A stretch of DNA of 64,000 nt from Halomonas alkalisoli. GTDB taxonomy: Bacteria > Pseudomonadota > Gammaproteobacteria > Pseudomonadales > Halomonadaceae. The position numbers and the translations under genes are program-made. The notes beneath the pieces are model-generated. The model was given only the letters and a program-made list of their open reading frames with translations. It ran no database searches and had not been told where the DNA came from. This document shows, one piece after another, positions 1 to 9,403 of this stretch (position 1 is its first letter; every line of letters begins with the position of its first letter). The stretch is taken from NCBI RefSeq assembly GCF_021412585.1, contig NZ_JAKCMI010000023.1:301049-365048 (forward strand), read 5' to 3'.

Positions 1-28
1 TTGGGTCGCGTGTACCATACTCTATAAC
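1..28 (+). promoter_or_regulatory. possible promoter of the vWA operon
   Basis: TTGGGT at 1-6 and TATAAC at 23-28 are 16 bases apart, a plausible sigma-70 arrangement 60 bases before the first gene. Nothing upstream of the window can be seen, so the gene could equally be inside a longer operon. Confidence 0.25.
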
Positions 29-87
29 GAATTCCATCCTGTGCGGTCCGCCTCTTGGCGGGCCGTGGCGCTGAAAATGAGGTATCG

Positions 88-537
88 ATGCTGACGACCG
101 ATTCGATGTCCCTACTATGGCTGACCTATCTGGGTTTGTCGCTGGTGATACTCGTCACCGGCTATCTGGGGCTGGCCTTCCTGCCGCGCTTGTTGCGGCT
201 ACCTATCACCTGGGCGGTGGCGGGCATACTCTGGGTGCCCACTCGCTTCCGCTTGCCGCTGGTGGAGGAGGGCGAATTCTATACCGGGATGGCGCCGGCC
301 GTGGTGGTGGCTACCGTTGCCTTTCTCGAACGCAATAGCGCGGCCATGCTGTCATCCGCGCTACTGGTGGCGGCCGGCGCCGGGCTGGGCATCGCCCTTG
401 GGTTACTGCAATGGTGGATGTTGCGACCGGCCGATGAGTATGCACAAATCGACGATGACGATAACAATGGGCGTGATGGCCGCGACGGTGGACAATCCCG
501 TGAGCCGCGCGAGCGCCGTGAGCCGATGATCGGCTAG
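88..537 (+). CDS. small inner-membrane protein of unknown function
   Basis: A 149-residue protein with about four hydrophobic segments: residues 9-30, a stretch around 35-50, and two more around 68-80 and 85-110. A very acidic, then Arg-rich, hydrophilic tail follows (an IDDDDNN run and several Arg-Glu pairs). I chose ATG at 88 because AGGT lies just before it; an in-frame TTG at 55 would add 11 residues without an obvious ribosome site. It ends 10 bases before the vWA gene and is probably co-transcribed with it. I do not recognise the family; its position suggests a membrane partner of the vWA protein, which is inference only. Confidence 0.7.
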   Translation: MLTTDSMSLLWLTYLGLSLVILVTGYLGLAFLPRLLRLPITWAVAGILWVPTRFRLPLVEEGEFYTGMAPAVVVATVAFLERNSAAMLSSALLVAAGAGLGIALGLLQWWMLRPADEYAQIDDDDNNGRDGRDGGQSREPRERREPMIG

Positions 538-547
538 GGAGCCCCCG

Positions 548-2425
548 ATGGGGAGGGTGTTGCATAAGAGTTGGCTTTGGCTGGCAGTGCTGCTGGTTCC
601 AGCGTTGCTGTCGGGTAGCCTTCCTGCGGCCCCTCTGGAGCAGCGGCCGGACGTCAGGGTGATCATCGACGTTTCCGGCAGCATGCGCCATAACGATCCG
701 GAGCAGCTGGCGGCGGAGGCGCTGGAGTTGCTGGTGGCCTTGCTGCCCAGCGGGGCGAGGGCCGGCGTCTGGACCTTCGGTGAGCGTGTGGAGAATCCGC
801 TGCCCCAGGGGCCGGTGACTTCCGCCTGGCGAGAACAGGCGATGTCGCTGGCGCCCCGGCTGGGGGAGTATCAGCAGTTCACCGACATCGAGTCCGCCAT
901 TCGTGACGCGGCGGCTCCCGAAACCGACGGCCATCGCCATCTGGTGCTGCTGACCGATGGTGTGATCGACCTGTCCCCGAGGCTCGGTGCCAAGCCGGGC
1001 GTCGACGATGTCTCCCGCCGGACATTGCTGGAATCCCTCGGTCCTCGCCTGGCCGCCGGGGACGTCGCGATTCATGCCATTGCCTTCTCCGACGAGGCCG
1101 ACCTGGACCTGGTGGAGCGCCTGTCCCAGCAGACCGGCGGCCTGTCGGCACCGGTGGAGAGCCCCGATGCCCTGCTGGGCGCTTTCCTCAATATCTTCGA
1201 TCGTATCTTCCCCAGCGATCGCCTGCCTTTGACCGACGATCAATTTCTCGTCGAGCCCGGCCTCGATGGCTTCACCGCCTTGCTGTTTCGCGAAGCGCCG
1301 GATGAGGCCGACGGCCGCGAGCGGGCACCTGCAGTTCTGATCGCACCGGATGGCAGACGATTCACGGTGGATGTTCCCCCTGATGGCGCCACCTGGCGAA
1401 GCGAGTCCCGCTACGACCTGATCCAGGTCCCTGACCCCATGCCGGGACAGTGGCGCCTGGAAGGGGGGGTGGACAAGGATAGCCGGATCACCATCGTCTC
1501 ACCATTGAGCCTGCAGACCAGCGGCGTCCCCGGCACGCTCTACCTGGGCTTCGACGTGCCACTCGAAGCCTGGCTGACTCATGACGGGGACGTGCTGGGT
1601 CAGGATGCCTTGCCGGCGCATCTGGAGGTGACCGCGATATTGCATGACGACAAGGGCTCGACCCAGTCGGCGGTGGTGCTCGAGCAGGTGGCCGAGCGCT
1701 TCACCGGGACCTTGCCGGCACCGGCGTTGACCGGAACGGCCCAGTTGGTGATTCAAGCCGAGGGTCAGGGCTTCAGGCGCCAGCGGATTCAGGCAGTAAA
1801 TGTCCTGCCGGCTATCGCGGCGCGGCATGAGGCGGAGAATGACCGGGTCGTGCTCACGGCCGAGCATCCGTTGCTGGATCACGACAACACGCGACTGCAC
1901 GGGCAGTTGCAGGGGGCCCGGCTGGACGCCGAGCCACAGGCGGCACGGCGTTGGCTGATCGGGCTGCCGGAGCTGGACCCAGGGCTCAGCCAGCCACTGT
2001 TGTTGCGTGCAGAGGTGACGCTCGACGGTGAGACACGTGAGCTGCGTCTGCCCAGGCTGGTGCTTTTCCCCCAGGGCGAAACCGCGATCGACCAGGCCGC
2101 GGGCCCTGCTGCGCTGGGCATCGAGCGCTTCCATGAGGAGTTGGACCTGGTGCCTGAATCGAGTTCCCCCGCCTCGCAGTCCGGCGGCATGGACCGATTC
2201 CTCTCTCTTGTGGAGCGCCTCCCGCGGCTGGCCCAGAGCCAATGGGACGACTGGCGGCCCATTCTGGACCGACAGATCGAGGCCGGCAGGCAGGACCCGC
2301 GAATCTGGGGGCTGGTATTGCTGGTCGCTGTGGTGCTGTTGTTGCTGGGTCTGACCTGGCGGCGCCAGCAGCGGCGCGGGCGGCAGCGCTTCACGACGAC
2401 GCGACGGGAGGAGCCGCATGTGTGA
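548..2425 (+). CDS. von Willebrand factor A domain protein, membrane anchored
   Basis: A 625-residue protein with an N-terminal signal peptide (hydrophobic LWLAVLLVPALLSG, cleavage near AAP), then a vWA domain. The metal-ion-dependent adhesion motif DVSGSM sits near residue 42, and a second conserved LLTDGVIDLS stretch near residue 136. The middle part looks like beta-sandwich domains. A single membrane helix near residue 590 (LVLLVAVVLLLLGLTW) is followed by a short Arg-rich cytoplasmic tail, so most of the protein should face the periplasm. vWA proteins bind ligands or partners through Mg2+; the specific role is unknown. The start overlaps AGGGAG at a good distance, and the 3' end overlaps the next gene by 8 bases. 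Confidence 0.85.
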   Translation: MGRVLHKSWLWLAVLLVPALLSGSLPAAPLEQRPDVRVIIDVSGSMRHNDPEQLAAEALELLVALLPSGARAGVWTFGERVENPLPQGPVTSAWREQAMSLAPRLGEYQQFTDIESAIRDAAAPETDGHRHLVLLTDGVIDLSPRLGAKPGVDDVSRRTLLESLGPRLAAGDVAIHAIAFSDEADLDLVERLSQQTGGLSAPVESPDALLGAFLNIFDRIFPSDRLPLTDDQFLVEPGLDGFTALLFREAPDEADGRERAPAVLIAPDGRRFTVDVPPDGATWRSESRYDLIQVPDPMPGQWRLEGGVDKDSRITIVSPLSLQTSGVPGTLYLGFDVPLEAWLTHDGDVLGQDALPAHLEVTAILHDDKGSTQSAVVLEQVAERFTGTLPAPALTGTAQLVIQAEGQGFRRQRIQAVNVLPAIAARHEAENDRVVLTAEHPLLDHDNTRLHGQLQGARLDAEPQAARRWLIGLPELDPGLSQPLLLRAEVTLDGETRELRLPRLVLFPQGETAIDQAAGPAALGIERFHEELDLVPESSSPASQSGGMDRFLSLVERLPRLAQSQWDDWRPILDRQIEAGRQDPRIWGLVLLVAVVLLLLGLTWRRQQRRGRQRFTTTRREEPHV

Positions 2426-3218
2426 GTTGTTGGGTATGAGTGCCAACGTGCCCACGGATATCTGTTTCAGCTTTACCGGCTTTCTGCACCGTGGCGGCGG
2501 CACCGGACCGCATCGGGACGGCTGGGGTATCGCGTTCTACGAAGCGGGAGGCTATCGCGACTTTCGCGACCCGCACCCCTCGGTTCGCTCGCCGATCGCC
2601 CGGCTGATCACCGATTACCCGATCAAGTCGCATATCGCCATCAGCCATATTCGCCAGGCAAACGTGGGAGAAGTGCGCCTGGCCAATACTCACCCCTTCA
2701 CCCGGGAAATGTGGGGGCGCACCTGGTGCTATGCCCATAATGGCCAGCTCGAGGGTTGGCAGGCGCTGCCGCTGAGTTTCTATCGCCCGGTGGGCGATAC
2801 CGACAGCGAGCATGCCTTCTGCTGGCTGCTGGCCGAGCTGCGCCACCGCTTCCCCGATGCCCCTCGGCAGGGCGAGGCACAGGAGCTCTGGCAATGGCTG
2901 CATGAACTCTGCGAGCGGCTGCGCAGCCTGGGCGTCTTCAACTTGCTGTTGGCGGACGGCGAGTACCTTTATACCTATTGCTCCACCAAGCTTGCTCATA
3001 TCACTCGACGGGCACCCTTCGGCAAGGCCGAGCTTTCCGATGCCGAACTGACGGTGAACTTTGCCGAGCACACCACCACAGCGGACGTCGTATCGGTGGT
3101 GGCCACCGAGCCGCTGACCTGCAACGAGGAGTGGGTGCGAATGCAACCGGGCGAGCTTCTTGTCTGGCGGCACGGCAGGATCGAGGCCCGCTTCGGCTGC
3201 GATGGGGGCATCGACTGA
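2418..3218 (+). CDS. class II glutamine amidotransferase (YafJ-like)
   Basis: A 266-residue protein that begins Met-Cys-Glu-Leu-Leu. The Cys at position 2 is the N-terminal nucleophile expected of Ntn-type class II glutamine amidotransferases after Met removal. Further family features are GGGTGPHRDGWG near residue 30, AISHIRQAN near 75, and THPF plus CYAHNGQLEGW near 95-115. The length is close to E. coli YafJ (about 255 residues). These enzymes hydrolyse glutamine amide; the acceptor of the ammonia for the stand-alone YafJ type is not established. Its start overlaps the vWA gene by 8 bases, so translation is likely coupled. Confidence 0.9.
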   Translation: MCELLGMSANVPTDICFSFTGFLHRGGGTGPHRDGWGIAFYEAGGYRDFRDPHPSVRSPIARLITDYPIKSHIAISHIRQANVGEVRLANTHPFTREMWGRTWCYAHNGQLEGWQALPLSFYRPVGDTDSEHAFCWLLAELRHRFPDAPRQGEAQELWQWLHELCERLRSLGVFNLLLADGEYLYTYCSTKLAHITRRAPFGKAELSDAELTVNFAEHTTTADVVSVVATEPLTCNEEWVRMQPGELLVWRHGRIEARFGCDGGID

Positions 3219-3345
3219 CGGCAAGGTCGGGTCGTTGCATGGAAGCGGCAATTTGCCTTTTTGTCTTTTATTGCCCAGCTTTGAGAGCAGCAGCTTGCCA
3301 ATGGGATGGATGACGTGGAGATGAACGCCTGTTTCAATCGACTGT

Positions 3346-3373
3346 TTTACAGTGGTGTGGTGCCTGGTATATC
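3346..3373 (+). promoter_or_regulatory. candidate sigma-70 promoter of fadD
   Basis: TTTACA at 3346-3351 and TATATC at 3368-3373 with a 16-base spacer, about 85 bases before the fadD start and in the only sizeable gap between the amidotransferase and fadD. Confidence 0.4.
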
Positions 3374-3457
3374 GTAGCCGCCTGGCCACAATAAAAACTG
3401 TCGATGATCGATGGCGAGCGACCGACCGATGTCGACGATGCTGCGGAGATTATGTTG

Positions 3458-5143
3458 ATGAGTGAGCACGCCAATACCCAGATACTGACTGGCCCCGAAT
3501 TGAAGGGGATGGAAAATTACCGGTCGCTCATGGACGTCTTCCATGAGGCGGTGAAACGGTTTGGCGACAACCCGGCATTCACCTGCATGGGCCAGACCCT
3601 CACCTTCTCGGAACTGGACAAGCTCTCCGGACACTTTGCCGCCTGGCTACAGCATGAAACCGGACTTCAGCCGGGAGACCGCATCGCCATCCAGCTGCCC
3701 AATGTGCTGCAATTCCCCGTGGCGGTGTTTGGCGCCATGCGTGCCGGCCTGGTGGTGGTCAATACCAATCCGCTCTATACCGAGCGTGAGATGACCCACC
3801 AGTTCAAGGATTCCGGCGCCAAGGCAATCCTCATTCTCGCCAACATGGCGGACAAGCTCGAGAAGGTGCTCGACCGTACCGATATCGAACATGTGCTGGT
3901 CACCGAGCTTGGCGACCTGCACGGGTTCCCCAAGCGCTTCCTGATCAATGCCGTGGTCAAGTATGTCAAGAAGATGGTGCCCTCCTACTCGCTGCCCATG
4001 GCGGTGCCGTTTCGCAAGGCGCTGAAGGACGGTGCTTCGCGCAATCATCGCGAGGTCGAGCGTGAACTGGACGATATCGCCGCGCTGCAGTACACCGGCG
4101 GCACCACCGGAATGCCCAAGGGCACCATGCTGACCCACTGCAACCTGGTGGCCAACATGCTGCAGGCGGAAGCGGCCATAGGCCCCGGCCTGGACGAGGG
4201 CAAGGAGGTGGTGATCGCGCCGCTGCCGGTCTATCACATCTACACCTTCACCGTGAACTGCCTGTTCCTGATGAAGACCGGCAACCACTCGATCCTGATC
4301 ACCAATCCCCGCGACCTGGACAATTTCGTCAAGGAGCTCAAGAGCATCAAGTTCACGGCCTTCATTGGCCTGAACACGCTGTTCAATGCCCTGTGCAACC
4401 GTGACGACTTCCGCAGCCTCGACTTCTCTCGCCTGCACCTGACCATTTCCGGCGGCATGGCGCTGACCAGGGCTTCGGCGGAGCGCTGGAAGGAAGTCAC
4501 GGGTTGCGATATTGCCGAGGGCTACGGGCTCACCGAGACCTCTCCGGTTGTCAGCTTCAACCCGGTCGATGATATCCAGCTCGGCACCATCGGCAAGCCG
4601 GTGGCCGGTACCTCGGTGAAGGTCGTGGATGCCGACGGAAACGACCTGCCGCTGGGCGAGCCCGGTGAACTGTGCGTCAAGGGCCCCCAGGTGATGAAGG
4701 GGTATTGGAACCTCGACGAGGAAACCGCCAAGGTGCTCAGCGACGACGGCTGGTTCTCCACCGGTGACATCGCCGTGTTGCAGGAGGATGGCTTCATCAA
4801 GATCGTCGATCGCAAGAAGGACATGATCCTGGTATCGGGTTTCAACGTCTATCCCAACGAGATCGAGGATGTCGTGGCGGCCCACCCCGGCATCGTCGAG
4901 TCGGCAGCCGTCGGCGTGCCCGACGAGAGCAGCGGCGAGGCGGTCAAGCTGTTTGTGGTCGCCAAGGACGAGAGCCTCGACGAGCAGAGCCTGCGTGACT
5001 GGTGCAAGAAGGAACTGGCCGCCTACAAGGTGCCCAAGTTCGTGGAATTCCGCGATGAACTGCCGAAGACCAACGTCGGCAAGGTGCTGCGTCGCCAGCT
5101 GCGCGATGAGGAGCAGGGGAGGCAGGGAGAACAGCAGGCCTGA
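3458..5143 (+). CDS. fadD: long-chain fatty acid--CoA ligase
   Basis: Activates fatty acids to acyl-CoA through an acyl-adenylate, the entry step of beta-oxidation, acting at the inner face of the membrane. The AMP-binding P-loop YTGGTTGMPKGTMLTH lies near residues 212-227, GYGLTETSP near 355, and STGD, DRKKDMILVSGFNVYPNEIE plus the C-terminal Lys motif (KTNVGKVLRR) follow in the expected order. From ATG 3458 the protein is 561 residues, the same length as E. coli FadD. This start has GGAG nine bases upstream; in-frame starts at 3404 and 3452 are less well placed. A strong terminator follows. Confidence 0.95.
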   Translation: MSEHANTQILTGPELKGMENYRSLMDVFHEAVKRFGDNPAFTCMGQTLTFSELDKLSGHFAAWLQHETGLQPGDRIAIQLPNVLQFPVAVFGAMRAGLVVVNTNPLYTEREMTHQFKDSGAKAILILANMADKLEKVLDRTDIEHVLVTELGDLHGFPKRFLINAVVKYVKKMVPSYSLPMAVPFRKALKDGASRNHREVERELDDIAALQYTGGTTGMPKGTMLTHCNLVANMLQAEAAIGPGLDEGKEVVIAPLPVYHIYTFTVNCLFLMKTGNHSILITNPRDLDNFVKELKSIKFTAFIGLNTLFNALCNRDDFRSLDFSRLHLTISGGMALTRASAERWKEVTGCDIAEGYGLTETSPVVSFNPVDDIQLGTIGKPVAGTSVKVVDADGNDLPLGEPGELCVKGPQVMKGYWNLDEETAKVLSDDGWFSTGDIAVLQEDGFIKIVDRKKDMILVSGFNVYPNEIEDVVAAHPGIVESAAVGVPDESSGEAVKLFVVAKDESLDEQSLRDWCKKELAAYKVPKFVEFRDELPKTNVGKVLRRQLRDEEQGRQGEQQA

Positions 5144-5202
5144 CCTGCCCGGATCGCCGCCAGCTGCCATTAGGCGCGACCCACCGCTGAGCGTTACAAT
5201 GA

Positions 5203-5241
5203 CCTGCCCGTTCCGGCCCGCCCGGAGCGGGCAGGTTTTTT
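5203..5241 (+). terminator. rho-independent terminator after fadD
   Basis: Stem CCTGCCCG (5203-5210) pairs perfectly with CGGGCAGG (5228-5235) and is followed by six T. It ends only 19 bases before the hrpA start codon. Confidence 0.85.
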
Positions 5242-5260
5242 CCATTTGCGCGAGGATGCC

Positions 5261-8200
5261 GTGACCACCGCCACCCGTCCAGGTTCAGCCGCCACTGCCC
5301 CGGAACACAACGAACTCGACCGCCTCTATCAGGCGCTCGATGCTGTCATGCTGCGTGACCGTGCCGGGCTCGAGCGTCGGCTCGACGGGCTGGCGCGACG
5401 CCTGAAAGAAGGCAAGCCGGCTGACCGGGGGCTCGCCGAGGCCGGGCGGGCCGTCGAGCGTTCCTCCGCGCTGGTTGCACGGCGTGAGGCAATGCCGGTG
5501 ACGCTGGCCTATCCCGACTCCCTGCCGGTGGTCGAGCGGCGCGACGATATTCTTGCCGCCCTGCGCGAGCACCAGGTAGTCGTGGTGGCGGGGGAGACGG
5601 GGTCCGGCAAGACCACTCAGCTGCCCAAGCTCTGCCTGGAGCTGGGCCTCGGTCGTCGCGGCCTGGTTGGCCACACCCAGCCGCGCCGGCTGGCGGCACG
5701 CTCCGTGGCGACGCGGCTCGCCGAGGAGATGGCCGTGCCCCTGGGCGGGCAGGTGGGTTACCAGGTCCGCTTCACCGACGAGACCGGCGACGACACCCTG
5801 ATCAAGCTGATGACCGACGGCATCCTGCTGGCCGAGACGCGCCATGATCCGGACCTTAGCCGTTACGAAGCGATCATCATCGACGAGGCCCACGAGCGCA
5901 GCCTCAATATCGATTTCCTGCTCGGCTACCTGAAGCGGCTGCTGGCACGACGTCCCGACCTCAAGGTGATCATTACCTCGGCGACCATCGATGTGGAACG
6001 CTTCGCCGCGCATTTCGCGCTGCCCGGCGAGGATGGCAAGCCAAGGCCGGCACCGGTGGTGGAGGTTTCGGGCCGTACCTATCCGGTGGAGGTGCGCTAT
6101 CGGCCCCTGGTGCGTGACGCCGACGACGAGGCCGACCGAACCCTGCAGGAGGGCATCCTGCATGCGGTGGAGGAGATCGAGGCGGTCGAGCGCGAGAAGC
6201 GCTGGTTCCATGGTCCCCGGGATATCCTGATCTTCCTGCCCGGGGAGCGTGAGATCCGCGAGGCGGCGGATACCCTGCGACGTGCCGACCTCAAGGGCAC
6301 CGAGATACTGCCGCTCTATGCGCGGCTCTCCAACGCCGAGCAGAACCGGGTCTTTGCAGCCCACGCCGGGCGTCGCATCGTGCTTGCCACCAATGTTGCC
6401 GAGACCTCGCTCACGGTACCGGGCATTCGCTACGTCATCGATCCCGGGCTGGTGCGCATCAGCCGCTACAGCTACAAGTCCAAGATCCAGCGGCTGCCGG
6501 TGGAGCCGATCAGCCAGGCCAGTGCCGATCAGCGCAAGGGGCGTTGTGGCCGGGTGGCGGAAGGTGTCTGTATTCGCCTCTATGACGAGGAGGACTTCCT
6601 CTCCCGCCCTGGCTTCACCGACCCCGAGATCCGGCGCACCAACCTGGCCTCGGTGATCCTGTCGATGCTGTCGCTGAAGCTGGGTGACATCGAGGACTTC
6701 CCCTTCGTCGACCCGCCGGATGCCCGTTTCATCAAGGATGGCTTCCGCCTGCTGTTCGAGCTGGGCGCGGTGGACCAGGCCAACCGGCTGACGCCGCTGG
6801 GCCGCAAGCTGAGCCGGCTGCCCATCGACCCCCGCCTGGCCCGAATGGTGCTGGCCGGCGCGGAGCAGGGTGGGCTGCGCGAGGTGCTGGTCGTGGTCTC
6901 GGCACTGGCGGTGCAGGATCCCCGCGACCGGCCGGCGGACAAGCGCGAGGCCGCCGATCAGGCCCATCGGCGCTGGCAGGATCCTGACTCCGATTTCGTC
7001 GCGCTGCTCAATCTCTGGCATGGCTTCGAGGCGGCGCGCGACGAGTTTTCCGGCAACCGGCTGCGGCGCTGGTGCAAGGAGCACTACCTGAATTACCTGC
7101 GCCTGCGCGAATGGCATGACACCTTTCGCCAGTTGCGCCAGCTGCTGCGCGAGATGGAGATCGAGGTACCTCCTCCCACGCGGGCGACGAATGAGGTCGA
7201 GGACGAGCAGGCCAGGGAGCGGGCACATCGCGAGAGCGCCGTGCAGCTTCACAAGGCGCTGCTTCCCGGGCTGCTTTCCCACCTGGGCCTGCTCACCGAG
7301 AATCGCGAGTACCTGGGGGCGCGCAACCGCAAGTTCTTCATCCACCCCGGGTCGGGGCTGGCGAGGAAATCGCCCAAGTGGTTGATGGCCTTCGAGCTGG
7401 TGGAGACGTCGAAGCTGTTTGCCCGCACGGTGGCCAGGATCGAGCCACAGTGGATAGAGCCCCTGGCCGGTCACCTGGTCAGGCGCACCTACAGTGATCC
7501 CCACTGGGAAATGAAGCGGGCCCAGGTGGTGGCCAATGAGCAGGTGACCCTGTTCGGGCTGCCCGTCGTCTCGGGTCGCAAGGTTCACTATGGCCCCATC
7601 GCCCCCGGTGAGGCACGGGAGCTGTTCCTGCGTCGCGCCCTGGTGGAAGGCGAATTCCGCACCCGGGGGGCCTTCTTCGACCACAATCGCGCATTGGTCG
7701 AAGAGGTCGAGGGGCTAGAGGATCGGGCACGAAAGCGTGATATTCTGGTCGATGAAGAAACACTGTTCGATTTCTACGATGCCCGCATTCCCGCCGACAT
7801 TCACAACGGCAAGGGATTCGAGCATTGGCGGCGGCAAGCCGAGCGTGACGACCCCGATATTCTGAAGTTCGACCGTGAGGTACTGCTCGCTCGTGAAGCC
7901 GAAGAGATCACCCAGGCACAATACCCGGATGAACTGATGCTGAATGGAGTACGCTATCCACTGAGCTACCGTTTCGAGCCTGGCGCGCCTGACGACGGCG
8001 TGACCCTGATGGTGCCGGCAGCCATGTTGCCCCAGCTGCCATTGGCACGGCTGGAGTGGCTGGTGCCGGGCCTGTTGCGCGACAAGTGCATTGCGCTGCT
8101 GAAGTCGCTGCCCAAGTCCCTGCGTCGCCAGGTGGTGCCGATTCCCGACTGGGTGGATGCGGCCCTCGAGGCACTGGTGCCCGACGACATTCCCTTGACC

Positions 8201-9292
8201 GAGGCCCTGGGCGAGTTCCTGCGCCGCAAGACCGGTGCGCGGGTCCACCCGGATGATTGGCGTACGGAGCAGCTCGAGCCTCACCTGATCATGAACCTGA
8301 AGGTGGTCGATCACGAGGGGAAGACGCTGGGCGAGGGGCGCGATGCCCGGGTCCTGGAGCGTCGCTTCGAGGCGGCCGCCGGAGAGGGCGCCAGGGCCCT
8401 GGCCGCGGAAGCCAGTGCCGCTGAGGCGGTCACGGACCTGCCCATGGAGCCGCTGCCGCCCTCGCGTGTGACCACGCAGGCCGGCATCCGGGTCGAGGCC
8501 TATCCTGCGCTGGTGCCCGATGCCGATGCCTTTCGGGTCGAACTCTTCGACCATCCGGGCAAGGCCGAGTGGGCGCATCGCACCGGGGTGGCGAGGCTTG
8601 CCATGGCGAGGCTGCCGGAGCAGGTCAAGGCCATCGAGCGGCTGTCCGGGCTCAACACCTGTGCGCTGCTGTTTGCCAAGGTCGGCAGCAAGCGGCAGCT
8701 CAATGAGGATGTGGTGGAGGCCGTGTTCACCCAGGTGCTGGCCACGTCGCCCCTGCCTCGCTCCCGGGAGGAGCTGGCGTCTCGAATCAGCCGTTCCGCC
8801 GCAGAGCTCCTGCCGCATGCCGAAACCCTGGTCGCTACCCTGCAGGCCGGGCTCGAAGGGCACCTGGCAGTGACCAAGGCGTTGAAGGGCAATCTCAGCC
8901 TGGCGCTGGCGCTGGTTTACAGTGATATCAAGGCCCAGATGCAGCGTCTGGTACACCCGGGCTTCGTGGGGGAGGCCGGTGAATGGCTCTTCGAATATCC
9001 ACGCTACATGGAAGCCGCGCTGCTTCGTCTGGAGAAGGCGTCGCGGGAGCGCATGCGCGACCAGATGCACATGCAGATGGTGCAGGACTTCGAGGCGCGT
9101 CTGGCGGCCCGGCGCGAGAGCCAGCGGCGTGGTGGGCACGAGGACCCGGAACTGGTCGAGTTCGGCTGGTGGATCGAGGAGCTGCGTGTATCCCTGTTCG
9201 CCCAGCAGCTTGGCACCCGGATGCCGGTATCCACCAAGCGCCTGGAACGACGCTGGGCCGAATTGACAGGGGCAAGGCCGACCGGCGGCTGA
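5261..9292 (+). CDS. hrpA: ATP-dependent RNA helicase HrpA (DEAH family)
   Basis: A 1343-residue DEAH/RHA helicase, close to the E. coli HrpA length (about 1300). Walker A GETGSGKTTQ lies near residue 109, DEAHER near 207 and SATID near 238. RecA2 motif VI (QRKGRCGRV) comes next, followed by the helicase-associated and OB-like regions and a long C-terminal HrpA-specific domain. Such helicases remodel RNA and ribosomes. I prefer GTG 5261, with GAGG five bases before it, over the TTG at 5246. The gene begins right after the fadD terminator. It has no close-packed partner. Confidence 0.95.
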   Translation: MTTATRPGSAATAPEHNELDRLYQALDAVMLRDRAGLERRLDGLARRLKEGKPADRGLAEAGRAVERSSALVARREAMPVTLAYPDSLPVVERRDDILAALREHQVVVVAGETGSGKTTQLPKLCLELGLGRRGLVGHTQPRRLAARSVATRLAEEMAVPLGGQVGYQVRFTDETGDDTLIKLMTDGILLAETRHDPDLSRYEAIIIDEAHERSLNIDFLLGYLKRLLARRPDLKVIITSATIDVERFAAHFALPGEDGKPRPAPVVEVSGRTYPVEVRYRPLVRDADDEADRTLQEGILHAVEEIEAVEREKRWFHGPRDILIFLPGEREIREAADTLRRADLKGTEILPLYARLSNAEQNRVFAAHAGRRIVLATNVAETSLTVPGIRYVIDPGLVRISRYSYKSKIQRLPVEPISQASADQRKGRCGRVAEGVCIRLYDEEDFLSRPGFTDPEIRRTNLASVILSMLSLKLGDIEDFPFVDPPDARFIKDGFRLLFELGAVDQANRLTPLGRKLSRLPIDPRLARMVLAGAEQGGLREVLVVVSALAVQDPRDRPADKREAADQAHRRWQDPDSDFVALLNLWHGFEAARDEFSGNRLRRWCKEHYLNYLRLREWHDTFRQLRQLLREMEIEVPPPTRATNEVEDEQARERAHRESAVQLHKALLPGLLSHLGLLTENREYLGARNRKFFIHPGSGLARKSPKWLMAFELVETSKLFARTVARIEPQWIEPLAGHLVRRTYSDPHWEMKRAQVVANEQVTLFGLPVVSGRKVHYGPIAPGEARELFLRRALVEGEFRTRGAFFDHNRALVEEVEGLEDRARKRDILVDEETLFDFYDARIPADIHNGKGFEHWRRQAERDDPDILKFDREVLLAREAEEITQAQYPDELMLNGVRYPLSYRFEPGAPDDGVTLMVPAAMLPQLPLARLEWLVPGLLRDKCIALLKSLPKSLRRQVVPIPDWVDAALEALVPDDIPLTEALGEFLRRKTGARVHPDDWRTEQLEPHLIMNLKVVDHEGKTLGEGRDARVLERRFEAAAGEGARALAAEASAAEAVTDLPMEPLPPSRVTTQAGIRVEAYPALVPDADAFRVELFDHPGKAEWAHRTGVARLAMARLPEQVKAIERLSGLNTCALLFAKVGSKRQLNEDVVEAVFTQVLATSPLPRSREELASRISRSAAELLPHAETLVATLQAGLEGHLAVTKALKGNLSLALALVYSDIKAQMQRLVHPGFVGEAGEWLFEYPRYMEAALLRLEKASRERMRDQMHMQMVQDFEARLAARRESQRRGGHEDPELVEFGWWIEELRVSLFAQQLGTRMPVSTKRLERRWAELTGARPTGG

Positions 9293-9337
9293 TGACAGCG
9301 GCAGGGTGGGGCCAGCAGGGCGAGACCCAGGACAATG

Positions 9338-9360
9338 GGACACCGGCGAGGCCGGTGTCC
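9338..9360 (+). other. perfect intergenic hairpin after hrpA
   Basis: GGACACCGGC (9338-9347) and GCCGGTGTCC (9351-9360) form a 10-bp perfect stem with a 3-base loop between hrpA and the KAS III-like gene. No T-run follows, so it is not a typical intrinsic terminator; it may be a processing or stabilising hairpin. Confidence 0.6.
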
Positions 9361-9403
9361 GGAATAGAACAGGCGGCCAGGCGGCCGCATGAGGGAGAAC
9401 ACC

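Noticed and set aside
3335..3352. FadR- or PsrA-type operator before fadD
   Set aside because: CTGTTT occurs twice as a direct repeat but no inverted repeat matching either consensus is present.
3647..5245. Long minus-strand open frame (532 codons) opposite fadD
   Set aside because: It mirrors the codon structure of fadD, has low-complexity His/Gln/Leu-rich translation and no family features; a high-GC shadow.
5285..7684. 799-codon minus-strand frame opposite hrpA
   Set aside because: Antisense shadow of a clear DEAH helicase; no domain is recognisable.
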